DNA from: Owenia fusiformis
Taxonomy: Eukaryota; Annelida; Polychaeta; Sabellida; Oweniidae
Length of the DNA: 64,000 nucleotides
Direction: 5' to 3'
NCBI GenBank assembly: GCA_903813345.2
Contig: CAIIXF020000003.1
Span: 18,058,931-18,122,930 of the forward strand
A program made the position numbers and the translations under genes. Under the pieces are notes generated by a model. It had not been told where the DNA came from. It saw only the letters and a program-made list of their open reading frames with translations, and searched no databases. Positions 49,801 to 56,934 of the stretch are shown here, one piece after another (the stretch's first letter is position 1; each line of letters starts with the position of its first letter).

Positions 49801-52800
49801 AGCAGAAGTTTGCTTTCAAAGTTCCCACGATTAAAATTTCAGATTGGCCATGCTTTTCCCATACTGTATAGAGGGGGTCTACTGTGGTTTTCTCTTGATA
49901 GATCCATTTTATAATAAGTCAACATTTTCAAATACAGATGGGGTATATAAGGATCAGCCATTATACACTTCCAGAATTGAGCATCACCTCATGCTTAGCA
50001 TAAAAGATAACTGATGTTGGACTATATACACAATATCGAGGTCACATCATTGGTCTGAATCCAAATCTTCAGAATCCCTATCATCCAAATCCCATTGGTC
50101 CGAATCCCATTGGTCTGAATCCTGCCTAGTAATGCTTAATTTTAATGTCTCATTGTTTTAACATCAAGATAAAATGCAAGAAATGTAAGAACATGGAATA
50201 AAACATCAATCGGACGAATAGGATTTAGACCATTTGGATTTGGACCAATGGGATTTAGACCATTAGGATTAGGAGCAGTGGGGCAACCCCACACCATACC
50301 ATGTAATTAATCTCAAATTAACTTGACCCCTCCCATCATCCTCAATGAAAACAAAACTTAAAATAGATTTCCTAACTGAATTTGGCAAAACGCATCATTT
50401 ATAATTTGAACGCATCTTATACGATATGTTGAATATCATAATAAAGCATGGCCAAGGTGAAATTCAAGGCACATACACCGTGAGTAGCTTCATTTACTGC
50501 AAAAGTTGTGTTACAACTCATTAAAAGCAAACAACTACATCACATATTCAAAACTAAGTTTTGAGATTATACTTTTCTAAGTTATTTTTAAATATAGATT
50601 GATCATTTTTATTAATGAATATTTAGAATGAGTTATTTGATTTACTTTATATGATTAGATAAACTGAATAGATGCACTCACATTTAGTTGCCTTTTTATT
50701 CTTATTTATATTACAGGGTGTCCCAAAAAATGTAACCTATCATAAATAAAAAATTCATAACTTCATGACATTCATTCATAACAAGTTATAGTCCAAGTTA
50801 TGATGCATCAAAGATAAATGTCATAATCTGACAAAGTTACACTCATTTCAGAGCATGCCCCAGTCGTCAAAAATCATCAATAGATTTCAGAAATTTTGAG
50901 GCTTTAAAATTGATTTTATCATCATATATGCAGGGTATCATGAAAAAGATACTTCAAAGATTTCTGAAAAGAATCTAAAAATGATATGCTAAATAATTTG
51001 GCATATAATTCTTTGGAATTGTGACCAACATTTCTTAGTGATTTTTTGAATGCCAGATAAAACCATGTTTTGAGACAAAAATATTGTATCCCAAACCCAA
51101 GTTGTGGATACTCAATCACTAGACAATGAGTATTCAAATAAGAAAATCAAAAAGATTCCATCATTATTGATAAAGTTATTTACAAAAATGGTTGCATTTT
51201 TAGAGTTACCCTGTATATTGAGACCTTTCAATGCTTTACTAGAATACTCTAATACTTTTATTTTATTCCTCATTTCTTTCGATATAATATTTCAGAGAAT
51301 TCTTGATAACCCTGAGGTAACCAAACCACACATTTAATTTTTCTAAAATTTGGGACTTCAATCTTTCATCAGTTACAATTTCTAGCTTTTTCACTTATTG
51401 ATATATGTCAAGGCTTTATTTTCAAATTGGGAATATATTTATTACAAACGCTGGTGGTATAGTATCCAATTTTAAATATATGTTGTCCCCTATGTAAAGC
51501 AATACATATCACATTAACACAACATTTATGTTGTAGAATAGCACATAATGTTGAACCTTGTGTTACCCCTATAATAACATGCACATCATAGCCTGATACC
51601 CATGCTACATCATATGCATGTCATATGTCATCCCACTTGTCACCCTCTAATATAAACTAGCTCTTTGATACCCACAGCAGCAGCCAAAGCCTATGATAAA
51701 TGATATCATACAGATACAAACTCATTCTATAGAGAAAATAATGAGAAATCAGCTACCCTCAGGTTAAAATATTTACCCATTTTAGTTATTCCTTCCTTTT
51801 TATGCTGCCACTATGCCATTACCATTTTGTTGTTAGATCACTTTAATTTCCCTATATAAGATACTTTTTGTGCAGTCACTTAGTTTTACACCAACATGTT
51901 ACAACTTGTGTCCTTGTGTTACGCTTACACTATATATTTATTCAATGTTATCACTTTCTATAGTCAAATCACTTAGTAATTTCTTCATTTTTGCTTTATT
52001 GTTATAATTTGAACCCATATTAGACCATCCAGATATGAGCTTAGATCACAAATAAAACCAGACAGATGAATTGAATTGTATATATATAAGTTTAGGTGCC
52101 AAAAGAAGAATGGTGTGATTTACGAATTGTAAGGAAAAACAAATCACCCATTTATGATCTAATGGGCAAATAAACAACACCAAGTATCCTCACCTTTGGA
52201 GAACCACAAGACCATCTGCCATTTTATTCATACTGACAGTAGTGACAGAGGAATTCAAATATAGCTTCTTCAATATTTGAGATCGTATGTATGGTCAAAT
52301 AAAAACATTGTGGAGGTTCATATAATTAGTGTCTCTCTCAAGCGTACTTTTACTTTATTACATGACTGAAAACTACTTGTACTTATTGAATTTGGAATTT
52401 AGGCCTATGGTCCAATTTGGGTTTTGAGATAGGTCCAGCAGAATAAGAATTTACATGTAATTAAGGCATTTGTCATTCTGCTTTGTCCCTCTTTTGTAAC
52501 GCTTTTGAGAGAAGTATCTTCACTCTTCCAAGATCCTCCGATCACAGGGCTTCAAAATCCAGAATATCTTCTTTCTTTTTACACCCTGCTATAAGCACTT
52601 AGCATTTCCTCGATTAAGAACTCGCAATTTGATTCGCTGTCCCAACACTGCGACAGCAATCATATGTACGTCATCGGTGCATAATTAGATCACATGACTG
52701 AGTTTAATCGGGCGCTTCCAAATTGGTTATAGCAGGGGGGAAGAAGGAGGTACGGATTCTGGACACCTGCGTCGGAGGATGCTCTTCCAGAGATAGTAGA

Positions 52801-54188
52801 GACTTTGAAGCCCACAATATGCCTGCAAATTGATTTCACAAGCAAACACGTCTTAGATTTATCCTTCTGGACCTACTTTAATTTAACTGTTGCATGGCTT
52901 GATTCTTACAATTTAGATAACTTTCTTTAATATAATAATGAATGTATTAATATTGTAAAGAGGAAGAGGTCCGGGAATATCTAATACCTTATGTTTCAGG
53001 GATCCTATATTTTATCTCAAAAAGACCTTACCCTTTAAGTATATGAAATCAAATGATGTATTCCCAATTTTATACAACTTTTTAATTTAAAGTCAAAGTG
53101 ACCTCTATTAAAAATAGAGATTACAAATCTGAATCTGTTTTGCTTTTTCTAAACTTACATGTATTTTCTGTATAGTTTTCTCAACATGTATTTCTTCTCT
53201 TATACTTAAAGAATCAGGATGTATTACATTTTCTTTTACTTCAACAATGCACTCATTAAAACTAAAAGGCATTATACCAAATGCAATTTTTAAATTTCAA
53301 ACTAATATGAATGTTAAACACCTACATTTCCTTTATTACAATGTGCTTTAATATAATGAGTATGACATCTCTCCAGCATTGGAACAAGTCTTTTGCACTC
53401 TCTTGATGGATATTGTCTGAGGAGAAAACCAGACATAAAAATCTGTATATCCGAACACCTCTCTTATATGAACACCTCTTAATGTGAACACTTTTTTCAG
53501 TCCCATTATTCAATCTCATAAACACTAAAAACCATGCAATGCACATCTGCCAGTCCAAATACTTTGATTCTGCAAGGAATACTGAACAAAATATATTTTT
53601 TCAGGGTGCCAGGATTACACGTAAAGACATAGATAGAGTGTTTGCCCTATATGATGTAGATAACAATGGTACTATTGAAAATGATGAACTAAATGGGTTC
53701 CTCAAAGACCTTCTATCCCTTGTCAATCAGGTTAGTGTTGAAGGCTAGACCACTCATATTCTTGCTAGAAGAGCCCTTCAGGCTTCGTAGAATATCACTT
53801 GTGAAAGATGCACAGGTATTCACCTCAAGAGAATTAAATATTTGCATAATATTTCAATCTGAATCATCATATAGAAAAATATCCATACAGATTTTTTCAA
53901 TTGAAATTATGATGGTGAAGTCTAATATAACTTATCTACCTGGCATTTGCATCACCTTCATCTATTTTAGGCATTTTAGCACAGAATTATATCTAAAGAA
54001 ATGTAAAAATTTACTTACTTTTTGTTTTCCAGGACTATGATAATGATGATATAGACTTTATGAAAAGTGCCATTTTGGATAAATGGGACCTCAACCACGA
54101 TGGAAAAATCAGTCGGGATGAATTGAGTATGCTGCTCCTTCAGCAGGGCAGAATGTCTTTGGGACTGGAAGATGAAGAGAATGAATAA
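19747..54188 (+). CDS. SCGN: Secretagogin-like EF-hand calcium-binding protein (spliced)
   Basis: A calcium sensor of the calbindin D28k/calretinin/secretagogin family, cytosolic, with no signal peptide or membrane segment. Coding exons: 19747-19806, 23813-23902, 34073-34159, 43351-43407, 43769-43852, 48022-48077, 49700-49745, 53605-53730, 54033-54188. All have AG/GT borders and compatible phases (all 0 except the 48077/49700 junction). The model is ~253 residues. Five EF loops lie at about 39-50, 85-96, 131-142, 177-188 and 221-232, four with Asp1, Gly6 and Glu12; the first has Asp in place of Gly6. The blocks [16 protein letters not shown] and EYTGTM match vertebrate secretagogin better than calbindin, from memory. 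Vertebrate secretagogin is ~276 residues with six EF-hands. The first hand is missing here, so either an exon was missed in the first intron, or exon 1 is wrong, or it was lost. An in-frame ATG at 19732 would add five residues. Confidence 0.85.
19807..21809. other. Intron 1, left part
   Basis: Searched by eye for the missing first EF-hand exon (a phase-0 exon of about 90-120 bp with a D-x-D-x-x-G-x-I pattern). None was found. No other feature is supported. Confidence 0.5.
21810..22881 (+). mobile_element. Decayed mariner-like transposon
   Basis: A 1072-bp element with ends CAGGGTGATCACTAAGTTCT and, reverse complemented, CAGGGTGATCATTAAGTTCT. It sits in a TATA context, consistent with a TA target. 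A transposase remnant at about 22190-22420 contains [15 protein letters not shown] and a later KHYMRGHKF in another frame, resembling the C-terminal half of mariner transposases. Frameshifts and lost N-terminal coding make it inactive. Confidence 0.8.
22882..23189. other. Intron 1, spacer
   Basis: AT-rich, no feature seen. Confidence 0.45.
23190..23855 (+). repeat. 55-bp minisatellite built on the exon 2 splice acceptor
   Basis: Thirteen imperfect units, counted by the block CCCACCTTAAGGGTG near 23198, 23248, 23303, 23359, 23414, 23469, 23523, 23578, 23634, 23671, 23726, 23781 and 23836. Each complete unit holds intron end (TTTATGTTTACTTGCAG) plus the first ~40 bases of exon 2 (ATCTTATCTGAAACAGCATT and on). 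The last unit is the true exon. Units nearest the exon are almost identical; those farther upstream are diverged, some having lost the AG. One unit (near 23650) is shortened. Confidence 0.92.
23813..23902 (+). CDS. SCGN: EF-hand gene, coding exon 2
   Basis: Thirty codons, phase 0 at both ends, donor GTAAGT. Encodes a helix and the loop [12 protein letters not shown], matching the second EF-hand of secretagogin. Position 6 of the loop is Asp, not Gly, so calcium affinity may be reduced. Its first ~40 bases belong to the upstream minisatellite. Confidence 0.88.
24380..24612. mobile_element. Mariner-type MITE
   Basis: The left end is CAGGGTGATCATTTAATAAG after TA. The right end, reverse complemented, is AAAGGGTGTTCATAAAGATC. 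Both continue into ATCAAAAGTGCTC. ~233 bp, non-coding. Confidence 0.65.
24613..25376. other. Intron 2, spacer
   Basis: No feature supported. Confidence 0.45.
25377..25729. mobile_element. Small inverted-repeat element (MITE)
   Basis: ~353 bp. The left end reads TGTAAGTTGCTTTACAATTG and the right end, reverse complemented, TGTAAGTTGCTTTAATTTG. The interior near the right end has repeated 'GCCAAATTAAA' blocks. Non-coding. Confidence 0.65.
25870..25925. promoter_or_regulatory. Intronic CCAAT/CRE motif cluster 1
   Basis: CGCTGATTGGTC (an inverted CCAAT box) is followed by ATGACGTCATC, a perfect CRE/ATF palindrome at 25904-25911. CpG is locally raised. This could be an enhancer or alternative promoter of the EF-hand gene, or the end of an unrecognised transposon. 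Confidence 0.35.
25930..27020. other. Intron 2, spacer
   Basis: No gene or repeat supported. Confidence 0.45.
27021..27255. promoter_or_regulatory. Intronic CpG-richer CCAAT/CRE/GC-box cluster 2
   Basis: Contains CCAAT (27027-27031), a TATATA-like stretch (~27064), TGACGTCA (27083-27090), inverted CCAAT in CTGATTGGTGG (~27168-27176) and a GC box GGGGGCGGGG (27241-27250). It is much richer in CpG than the rest of the intron. Inferred alternative promoter or enhancer. Confidence 0.4.
27816..27968 (+). repeat. 33-bp minisatellite, left part
   Basis: About five units of AGATTAGAAAAGTGTTCACA then TCTTGACATGTAC. The array is interrupted at 27968 by a transposon and continues at 31114-31170. Confidence 0.85.
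28745..29671. mobile_element. Tandem dimer of a hAT-like MITE
   Basis: Two head-to-tail copies (28745-29215 and 29224-29671) of an element ending TAGTGTTGTCGCGATGTGCC / ATCGCGACAACACTA, separated by 8 bp (CCTATTAT). The pair is flanked by a single 8-bp duplication GTGGAAAC (28737-28744 and 29672-29679). The first copy's left end has a small substitution (TAGTACATTGTCGCGAT). Subterminal 'ACATCGATGCATCG' motifs are repeated. Short frames here are not genes. Confidence 0.88.
29975..31042 (+). mobile_element. Mariner-like element, deleted
   Basis: 1068 bp with ends CGAGGGTTGTCCCAGAAGTA and the matching inverted end, TA on both sides (29973-29974, 31043-31044). A weak transposase-like stretch near 30460-30690 is full of stops. 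The ends are related to those of 55477-56538. Confidence 0.82.
31114..31170 (+). repeat. 33-bp minisatellite, right part
   Basis: Continuation of the 27816-27968 array after the insertion: GATTAGAAAAGTGTTCACAT then CTTGACATGTAC, with a final truncated unit. Confidence 0.8.
31171..34072. other. Intron 2, right part
   Basis: Almost 2.9 kb of AT-rich sequence with no supported element. A motif around 'GCCCATGGGCATTTAAA' recurs loosely at 32.4-32.7 kb. 'TTTGACAGGTTTTACTGTA' near 34011 looks like a single pogo-family end. Confidence 0.45.
34073..34159 (+). CDS. SCGN: EF-hand gene, coding exon 3
   Basis: Twenty-nine codons, phase 0, acceptor TTCTTTTTCAG, donor GTAAGT. Encodes the linker with [13 protein letters not shown] and SSVEFM, a family signature between the second and third EF-hands. 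A small inverted-repeat element begins 13 bp after the donor site. Confidence 0.93.
34173..34354 (+). mobile_element. MITE, 'CAGGTGTCCAGAATCCG' family, copy 1
   Basis: Starts CATCCTCCTGAGCAGGTGTC and ends GTGATCGGAGG. The same sequence in inverted orientation lies at 52533-52781. It is a shortened copy: a middle segment of the other copy is missing. Confidence 0.7.
35229..36800 (+). pseudogene. Broken non-LTR retrotransposon (LINE) reverse transcriptase, 3' part
   Basis: Reverse transcriptase remnant of jockey/CR1 type. 35245-35562 encodes [16 protein letters not shown] and YADDTN motifs. A frameshift near 35555 moves to the next frame, which has [12 protein letters not shown]. At 35821 the reading is cut by a 393-bp DNA element. 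Coding resumes after 36214 through VRLIT, FMKKV and [12 protein letters not shown] to a stop at 36581-36583. A non-coding tail with AATAAA and ATTGA repeats ends near 36800. The 5' part (endonuclease, first RT motifs) is absent, typical of 5'-truncated LINE copies. Confidence 0.88.
35822..36214. mobile_element. MITE, 'TCTCGGTTTGGA' family, inserted in the LINE
   Basis: 393 bp with perfect 26-bp inverted ends beginning AAAGGACGATTCTCGGTTTG. It disrupts the LINE frame, so it is younger. The interior includes two related blocks ('AAATATTACCCAAATTAAA') and shares sequence with 16871-17176. No transposase. Confidence 0.9.
36801..37297. other. Intron 3, spacer
   Basis: No feature supported. Confidence 0.45.
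37298..38205 (+). repeat. 30-bp minisatellite, ~30 copies
   Basis: The unit is GGTGGCATGAACTTGTCATA then TTTTCAACAG, with variants including a shortened form lacking 'GTCATA'. Because 30 is divisible by three and the unit lacks stops in several frames, it produces long repetitive frames on both strands, including a 269-codon one on the minus strand. No start context, splice link or domain supports a protein. Confidence 0.92.
38306..38395. mobile_element. Hairpin element 1
   Basis: Arms AATATAATATATTT and AAAATATATTATATT surround a GC-rich core with CCCGAGGGCCGCAGGTCCCG, which would fold into a strong hairpin. Related cores occur at 48855-48975. Likely a foldback element. Confidence 0.6.
38423..38453 (+). 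other. Candidate orphan first exon
   Basis: ATGGCGGAACTTCCTCCGGG leads into a 31-nt open segment encoding [10 protein letters not shown] and a donor GTAAGA. It sits in a CpG-richer patch (GACGTGTCGTCGGTG just upstream). It could be an alternative or unrelated start exon, or a captured fragment. No downstream exon was found, and its phase 1 end does not fit exon 4, which starts in phase 0. Confidence 0.3.
38618..38681. repeat. Short foldback repeat
   Basis: TTACACTGACGA and its inverted match TCGTCAGTGTAA flank 'TTAATATTGCCAATATTACA'. A ~64-bp palindrome-like element. Confidence 0.6.
38682..40571. other. Intron 3, spacer
   Basis: No supported gene. A 64-codon frame at 39755-39949 looks protein-like but has no recognised motif. 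Near 40380-40560 a ~100-bp block with 'CACATATAAGTTAAAG' occurs twice. Confidence 0.4.
40574..41463. mobile_element. Pogo/Tigger-like element, non-functional
   Basis: 890 bp with ends CAGTTAAACCTGTATATCTG and, reverse complemented, CAGTAAAACCTGTCTAATCC, between TA dinucleotides (40572-40573 and 41464-41465). The subterminal 'TGAACACCT' repeats are typical of this family. A short coding-like remnant near 40950-41095 ([12 protein letters not shown]) may derive from a transposase or host gene. A poly-C run lies at about 41359-41374. Confidence 0.75.
41466..42978. other. Intron 3, spacer
   Basis: AT-rich, no feature supported. Confidence 0.45.
42979..43315. repeat. AT-rich microsatellite before exon 4
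   Basis: Begins with ACCGT pentamers, then long runs of TATCGTATTA/TATCATATTA. It ends about 35 bp before the exon 4 acceptor. The Tyr/Ile-rich frame is a translation of this repeat. Confidence 0.9.
43351..43407 (+). CDS. SCGN: EF-hand gene, coding exon 4
   Basis: Nineteen codons, phase 0, acceptor CTTCTGTTTGCAG, donor GTAAAT. Encodes VWRQF and the canonical loop [12 protein letters not shown]. Confidence 0.94.
43438..43617. mobile_element. MITE, 'GGCTACGGGCCTG' family, left-truncated
   Basis: Right end CCCCCTGGCTACGGGCCTG and interior 'AACTGCATGATTTTGAAAGA' match the complete copy at 58837-59022. The left inverted end is not recognisable. It lies 30 bp after exon 4. Confidence 0.7.
43769..43852 (+). 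CDS. SCGN: EF-hand gene, coding exon 5
   Basis: Twenty-eight codons, phase 0, acceptor TTCTTTATAG, donor GTAAGT. Encodes the exit helix AFLRHLLKE and the linker ending EYTGTM, a secretagogin-like signature. Confidence 0.93.
43921..43980. repeat. Relic of the TACCGTATTCTCT element
   Basis: TACCGTATTCTCTCTAATTG then GTGCAC resembles the terminal motif of the 265-1048 element. The partner end was not found. Confidence 0.4.
43981..46162. other. Intron 5, left part
   Basis: Over 2 kb with no supported feature. Confidence 0.45.
46163..46321. mobile_element. Pogo-type MITE
   Basis: 159 bp with ends CAGTGAAACCTGTCCCAGTG and, reverse complemented, CAGTGAAACCTATAAAGAGG. The interior shares 'GGGACTC' and 'GTGTTC' blocks with 54833-55010, in the opposite orientation. 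Confidence 0.7.
46900..47300 (+). repeat. 41-bp minisatellite
   Basis: About nine units of AGAATATCCTCAGTAAGAAA then ATCCTCTGTCAGAAATAAGTG, with small deletions. Non-coding, within intron 5. Confidence 0.88.
47410..47864. mobile_element. Mariner-type MITE
   Basis: 455 bp with ends CAGGGTGTCCTGAAAAAATT and, reverse complemented, CAAGGTGTCCCAAATAATAG, and TA at both sides. Non-coding. Confidence 0.7.
48022..48077 (+). CDS. SCGN: EF-hand gene, coding exon 6
   Basis: 56 nt ending in phase 2; acceptor TTTGTTTTTCAG, donor GTAAGT. Encodes LQLF, the canonical loop [12 protein letters not shown] and MA. The split Lys codon is completed by exon 7. Confidence 0.93.
48078..48510. other. Intron 6, left part
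   Basis: No supported feature. Confidence 0.45.
48511..48640. repeat. Hairpin element 2
   Basis: GCGGGATGGATACACGCTGT is followed by ATCCATCCAGGTCCCGC, so a strong stem can form at about 48561-48597, then a T-rich stretch. It looks like the hairpin elements at 38306 and 48855 in style but not clearly in sequence. Confidence 0.45.
48850..48975. mobile_element. Hairpin element 3 with inverted ends
   Basis: Outer arms GGATACAGGGTTTATCCCTC and the inverted match GGGATAAAACCTGTTTCC. Inner arms ATATGTGTATATCCC and GGGATATACACATA surround TCGGTCCCTGCGGTCCCTC. A foldback MITE of ~126 bp. Frames here are not coding. Confidence 0.7.
48976..49699. other. Intron 6, right part
   Basis: No supported feature. 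Confidence 0.45.
49700..49745 (+). CDS. SCGN: EF-hand gene, coding exon 7
   Basis: 46 nt starting with the last base of a split codon; acceptor GTCTTTTTCAG, donor GTATGC. Encodes [15 protein letters not shown], the linker after the third loop that matches LxxxENFLLxF of the family. The Cys-Arg-Pro insertion is unlike the usual hydrophobic run. Confidence 0.88.
50053..50290. mobile_element. Element with tandem-repeat inverted ends (small)
   Basis: The left half has GGTC(T/C)GAATCC(C)A repeats (about 50053-50130). The right half has the same in inverse (GGATTTAGACCATT repeats, 50218-50272), ending GTGGGGCAACCCCAC. The design resembles 10807-12036 but the unit sequence is different. Confidence 0.5.
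50714..51213. mobile_element. Mariner-type MITE
   Basis: The left end CAGGGTGTCCCAAAAAATGT and a short right end ACCCTG, both next to TA. A further CAGGGTATCATGAAAAAGAT motif at 50932 suggests a second, internal end. Non-coding. Confidence 0.55.
51214..52532. other. Intron 7, middle part
   Basis: AT-rich; no feature supported. Confidence 0.45.
52533..52781 (-). mobile_element. MITE, 'CAGGTGTCCAGAATCCG' family, copy 2
   Basis: ~249 bp with ends ATCCTCCGATCAC and GCGTCGGAGGATG. Inverted relative to 34173-34354, and longer in the middle. Shared blocks include CACAGGGCTTCAAAATCCAG and ACGGATTCTGGACACCTGC. Confidence 0.75.
52782..53604. other. Intron 7, right part
   Basis: Contains a fragment of the pogo-type family at about 53445-53510 ('CTGTATATCCGAACACCTCT'). 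No complete element or gene was seen. Confidence 0.5.
53605..53730 (+). CDS. SCGN: EF-hand gene, coding exon 8
   Basis: Forty-two codons, phase 0, acceptor TTTTTTCAG, donor GTTAGT. Encodes an EF-hand with the canonical loop [12 protein letters not shown] and the exit helix [14 protein letters not shown]. Confidence 0.94.
54033..54188 (+). CDS. SCGN: EF-hand gene, last coding exon
   Basis: Fifty-one codons plus TAA; acceptor TTGTTTTCCAG. Encodes the last EF-hand, loop [12 protein letters not shown], and an acidic tail LGLEDEENE. The LGL near the end recalls the C-terminus of vertebrate secretagogin, followed here by a few extra acidic residues. Confidence 0.95.
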   Translation, partial: DYDNDDIDFMKSAILDKWDLNHDGKISRDELSMLLLQQGRMSLGLEDEENE

Positions 54189-54323
54189 ATTAGCATATAT
54201 TTGCATTAATTTGTATAAATTTGCATATATTAGCCAAATTTTCATAAATTACCATACATTTCACTTATTAAAGTTGCATACTTATATTGTATCACACTTG
54301 GTTCTTTTTTTCATTCTTAACTA

Positions 54324-54329
54324 AATAAA
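54324..54329 (+). terminator. Polyadenylation signal of the EF-hand gene
   Basis: AATAAA 136 bp after the stop codon, following a T-rich run. Another AATAAA overlaps the stop (54184-54189) but is less likely to serve. Confidence 0.5.
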
Positions 54330-54832
54330 ATGTAAAGATTCTTTTGAAATAGCAAATTTTCATTGGATGCATTGCAGTTTTGCAACCAATTTAGAATTCT
54401 AAAGCAAGAATGCTTATGCAAGAAGGCTATTTCAAAATAATTTCTTATAAACTTAAAAAACAAGAATGCCATTATTATGGATAAAGTATACATAAAATTG
54501 TAATGAACTCAAACCATAGGATAAGTTTAATATATCAGTTATATTATTTGTTACAACTTTGACTGTTACAGTTAATCAGACAAAATGAGTGGAAGGGGAT
54601 GATGCGATTTTATAACATTTCTTTTTTCATGAGAAAATTTATTAATAATACCTGACATTTGGTTAGTGAGTTCCAACTATATATCATTCCATAATGTTCT
54701 TTCAAATACGTTCCTGTAACTTTTTCAGAACAAAATTCCCTGATATGTTCTATATCAGTGATCAATATAAGAGCAAGCTACCCCACTCAGCCATTTAAAA
54801 CTGATCTCAAAATGGACTACATATAGATATAC
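54330..54832. other. Downstream flank
   Basis: No gene or repeat supported. Confidence 0.45.
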
Positions 54833-55010
54833 AAGTGAAACCTGTAAAGTGGAACACCTTCAGGAGTGGAACACCTCTGTTAGTTGAGCACTTTTTTCAG
54901 AGTCCCAAGACAAACTATCTCAATGTTAAATAAACCTATATAAGTGGAACACCTCGCAAGTGGAACACTTTAGAAGTACCAAAGGTGTTCCACTTAGACA
55001 GGTTTTACTT
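54833..55010. mobile_element. Pogo-type MITE
   Basis: ~178 bp; ends AAGTGAAACCTGTAAAGTGG and, reverse complemented, AAGTAAAACCTGTCTAAGTG. The interior repeats 'AAGTGGAACACCT'. Related to 46163-46321. Confidence 0.72.
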
Positions 55011-55288
55011 GCTAACGCTAATGATATTTTAGTGATGTTTCCAGGTACATTGAGGCTCCTGTTCAAAATATACCAAAATCATTACAGGTGATATGTCACC
55101 ACTGTCCCGAAAAGTCACCCCAAAAAATCTAGTCTTGAAATGTATTAATTGTACATATTTATTTTGTACTTTCTTTATATAATATAAAATATATTACATA
55201 CACTTAGTGTTTATTTTATGCATTCCTTTATGGATATGGATTCTCTCTTATACATTCCTATTATTTTGTTGATGTATTTATACTCATA

Positions 55289-56602
55289 CAGGGTGTCAAA
55301 TAAGTCCCTGCTATAGCATAAACCTCAATAGATGGTACCTAATATACCATTGGAAAGATCATCCAACGTTACTTTAACTTACCAACTCTGCATGTAGCTA
55401 TTTGTGACATTGATTGACAGGTATCAGATATATACCAATCAACCAAACATTGCACAATCTTTCCAATGATATATTACGAGGGTTGTCCCATAAGTCTTGA
55501 AATTTTTATTCTAATTCAAAATGATTTTAATGAATTTGGCTGAAAATTGGTATGTATCAAGATCAATCAATTATCTTTAACACGGTATAGTTCCATAACA
55601 AAATTATGAACTTGAGTAACTATTATGGTTGCTATGGTGACCAGAGGAGCTGAGGGGTGGGGCAGTAATGAAATATAGTAAAAGTGCAAAATGGAACCAT
55701 GGGAGTATTAAGGATTTTAAAGGATGGGATGCATATTAATTTGTGAAGCGCCTGTCAAGATTGACAAAAACACTATATTCTTAGTATAATCTTGTGAAAT
55801 ACCTCTGTGATGTCATAATAAACTAGCACAATTGCTCAATTTTGGTACAGAGACACAGCATTTTGTAAATCAAAATGGCAGGGATTTTGTCACGAGGTGT
55901 TAAATCTTTGCATGCAGTTGCGCAATATAAGGCATTATATAGGGCATTCACCTAAATAAACAAGAAAAGCCATGGAAAAAGTGTATAGACAGTATACTCC
56001 GAGTGCACCTACAATATGGAGGTGGCAGAAGTAGTTAAACACTGGAGATACCAGCCTGGAGGATGCTCCTAGAAGTGGAAGGCCAAAATCCAGTGACAAT
56101 CTCATACCACATATTGCAGAGAGAATAAGGGCTGAAAGGAGAACTACTTGTAGGAAGATTGCCATAGACTTTGATATTAGTGAGAATACTGCTCACATAG
56201 TGATGAAGAGAGACCTTGGCATGTCAAAGGTAGCCCTTAGATTAGTGCCACATATTCTGACAGAGGAGCAGAAAAACATAGAATGCAACTTGGGATGTGC
56301 TCCCAAATCCCTATTTTTTACGTCATATTTTGTATTTTTTATCCTGTTTTCTGCCCCGGGTACCGCCGACATACCATTTTCAATCATCTGTAACATTGCC
56401 AAATGATCTTATTATGCTATGAAATTTACGGAGATAGTAGAAATATATCTAAGTTACAAAATGTGAAGATTTTATCATTGCATCTCAAATATTCTATAAA
56501 TTAGAATAAAAATTTCAAGACTTATGGGACAACCCTCGTACACTTGGTACCATATATCTGGTTTTGGCAGTAAAGGGGAGACAGGACTTATTTGACACCC
56601 TG
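55289..56602. mobile_element. Mariner-type MITE carrying a nested mariner
   Basis: Outer ends CAGGGTGTCAAATAAGTCCC and, reverse complemented, CAGGGTGTCAAATAAGTCCT, with TA at each side. Without the inner element (55477-56538) it is about 250 bp and nearly palindromic. Confidence 0.85.
55477..56538 (+). pseudogene. Mariner element with N-terminal transposase remnant
   Basis: 1062 bp with well-kept inverted ends starting CGAGGGTTGTCCCATAAGTC (about 40 bp match) and TA at each side. A remnant at about 56055-56280 encodes DAPRSGRPKS, RKIAIDFDIS and SKVALRLVPHILT, the paired helix-turn-helix and linker region of mariner transposases. The catalytic part is missing or destroyed. The ends match those of 29975-31042 in their first ~15 bases. 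Confidence 0.85.
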
Positions 56603-56934
56603 TACAATATGTATTTTAAGTAATAATATTCAATTAATCCTGATGTAATGCTAATACTTCAATCAGTGGCTGAAGTGTATCATTCTTAATTAAATAAAGA
56701 TTTAAAAATATCTTATATAAATATATATAATTATTCGGTACTACTTATGTATATATCATAAATGTGGCATGATTATTTTAATTTATTTACAATTGTATGT
56801 TTCTCTTTTTTTATCATATATAAATAAATAAAAAAATCTAAAGTATACAACAAAATGTTTAAGTTCATATTCAGGTTATATATATTTTAGAGCGCACTAG
56901 TATCTGATCTGCATACCATTGATTTAAATAGATA
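56603..56934. other. Spacer
   Basis: AT-rich, nothing supported. Confidence 0.45.
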
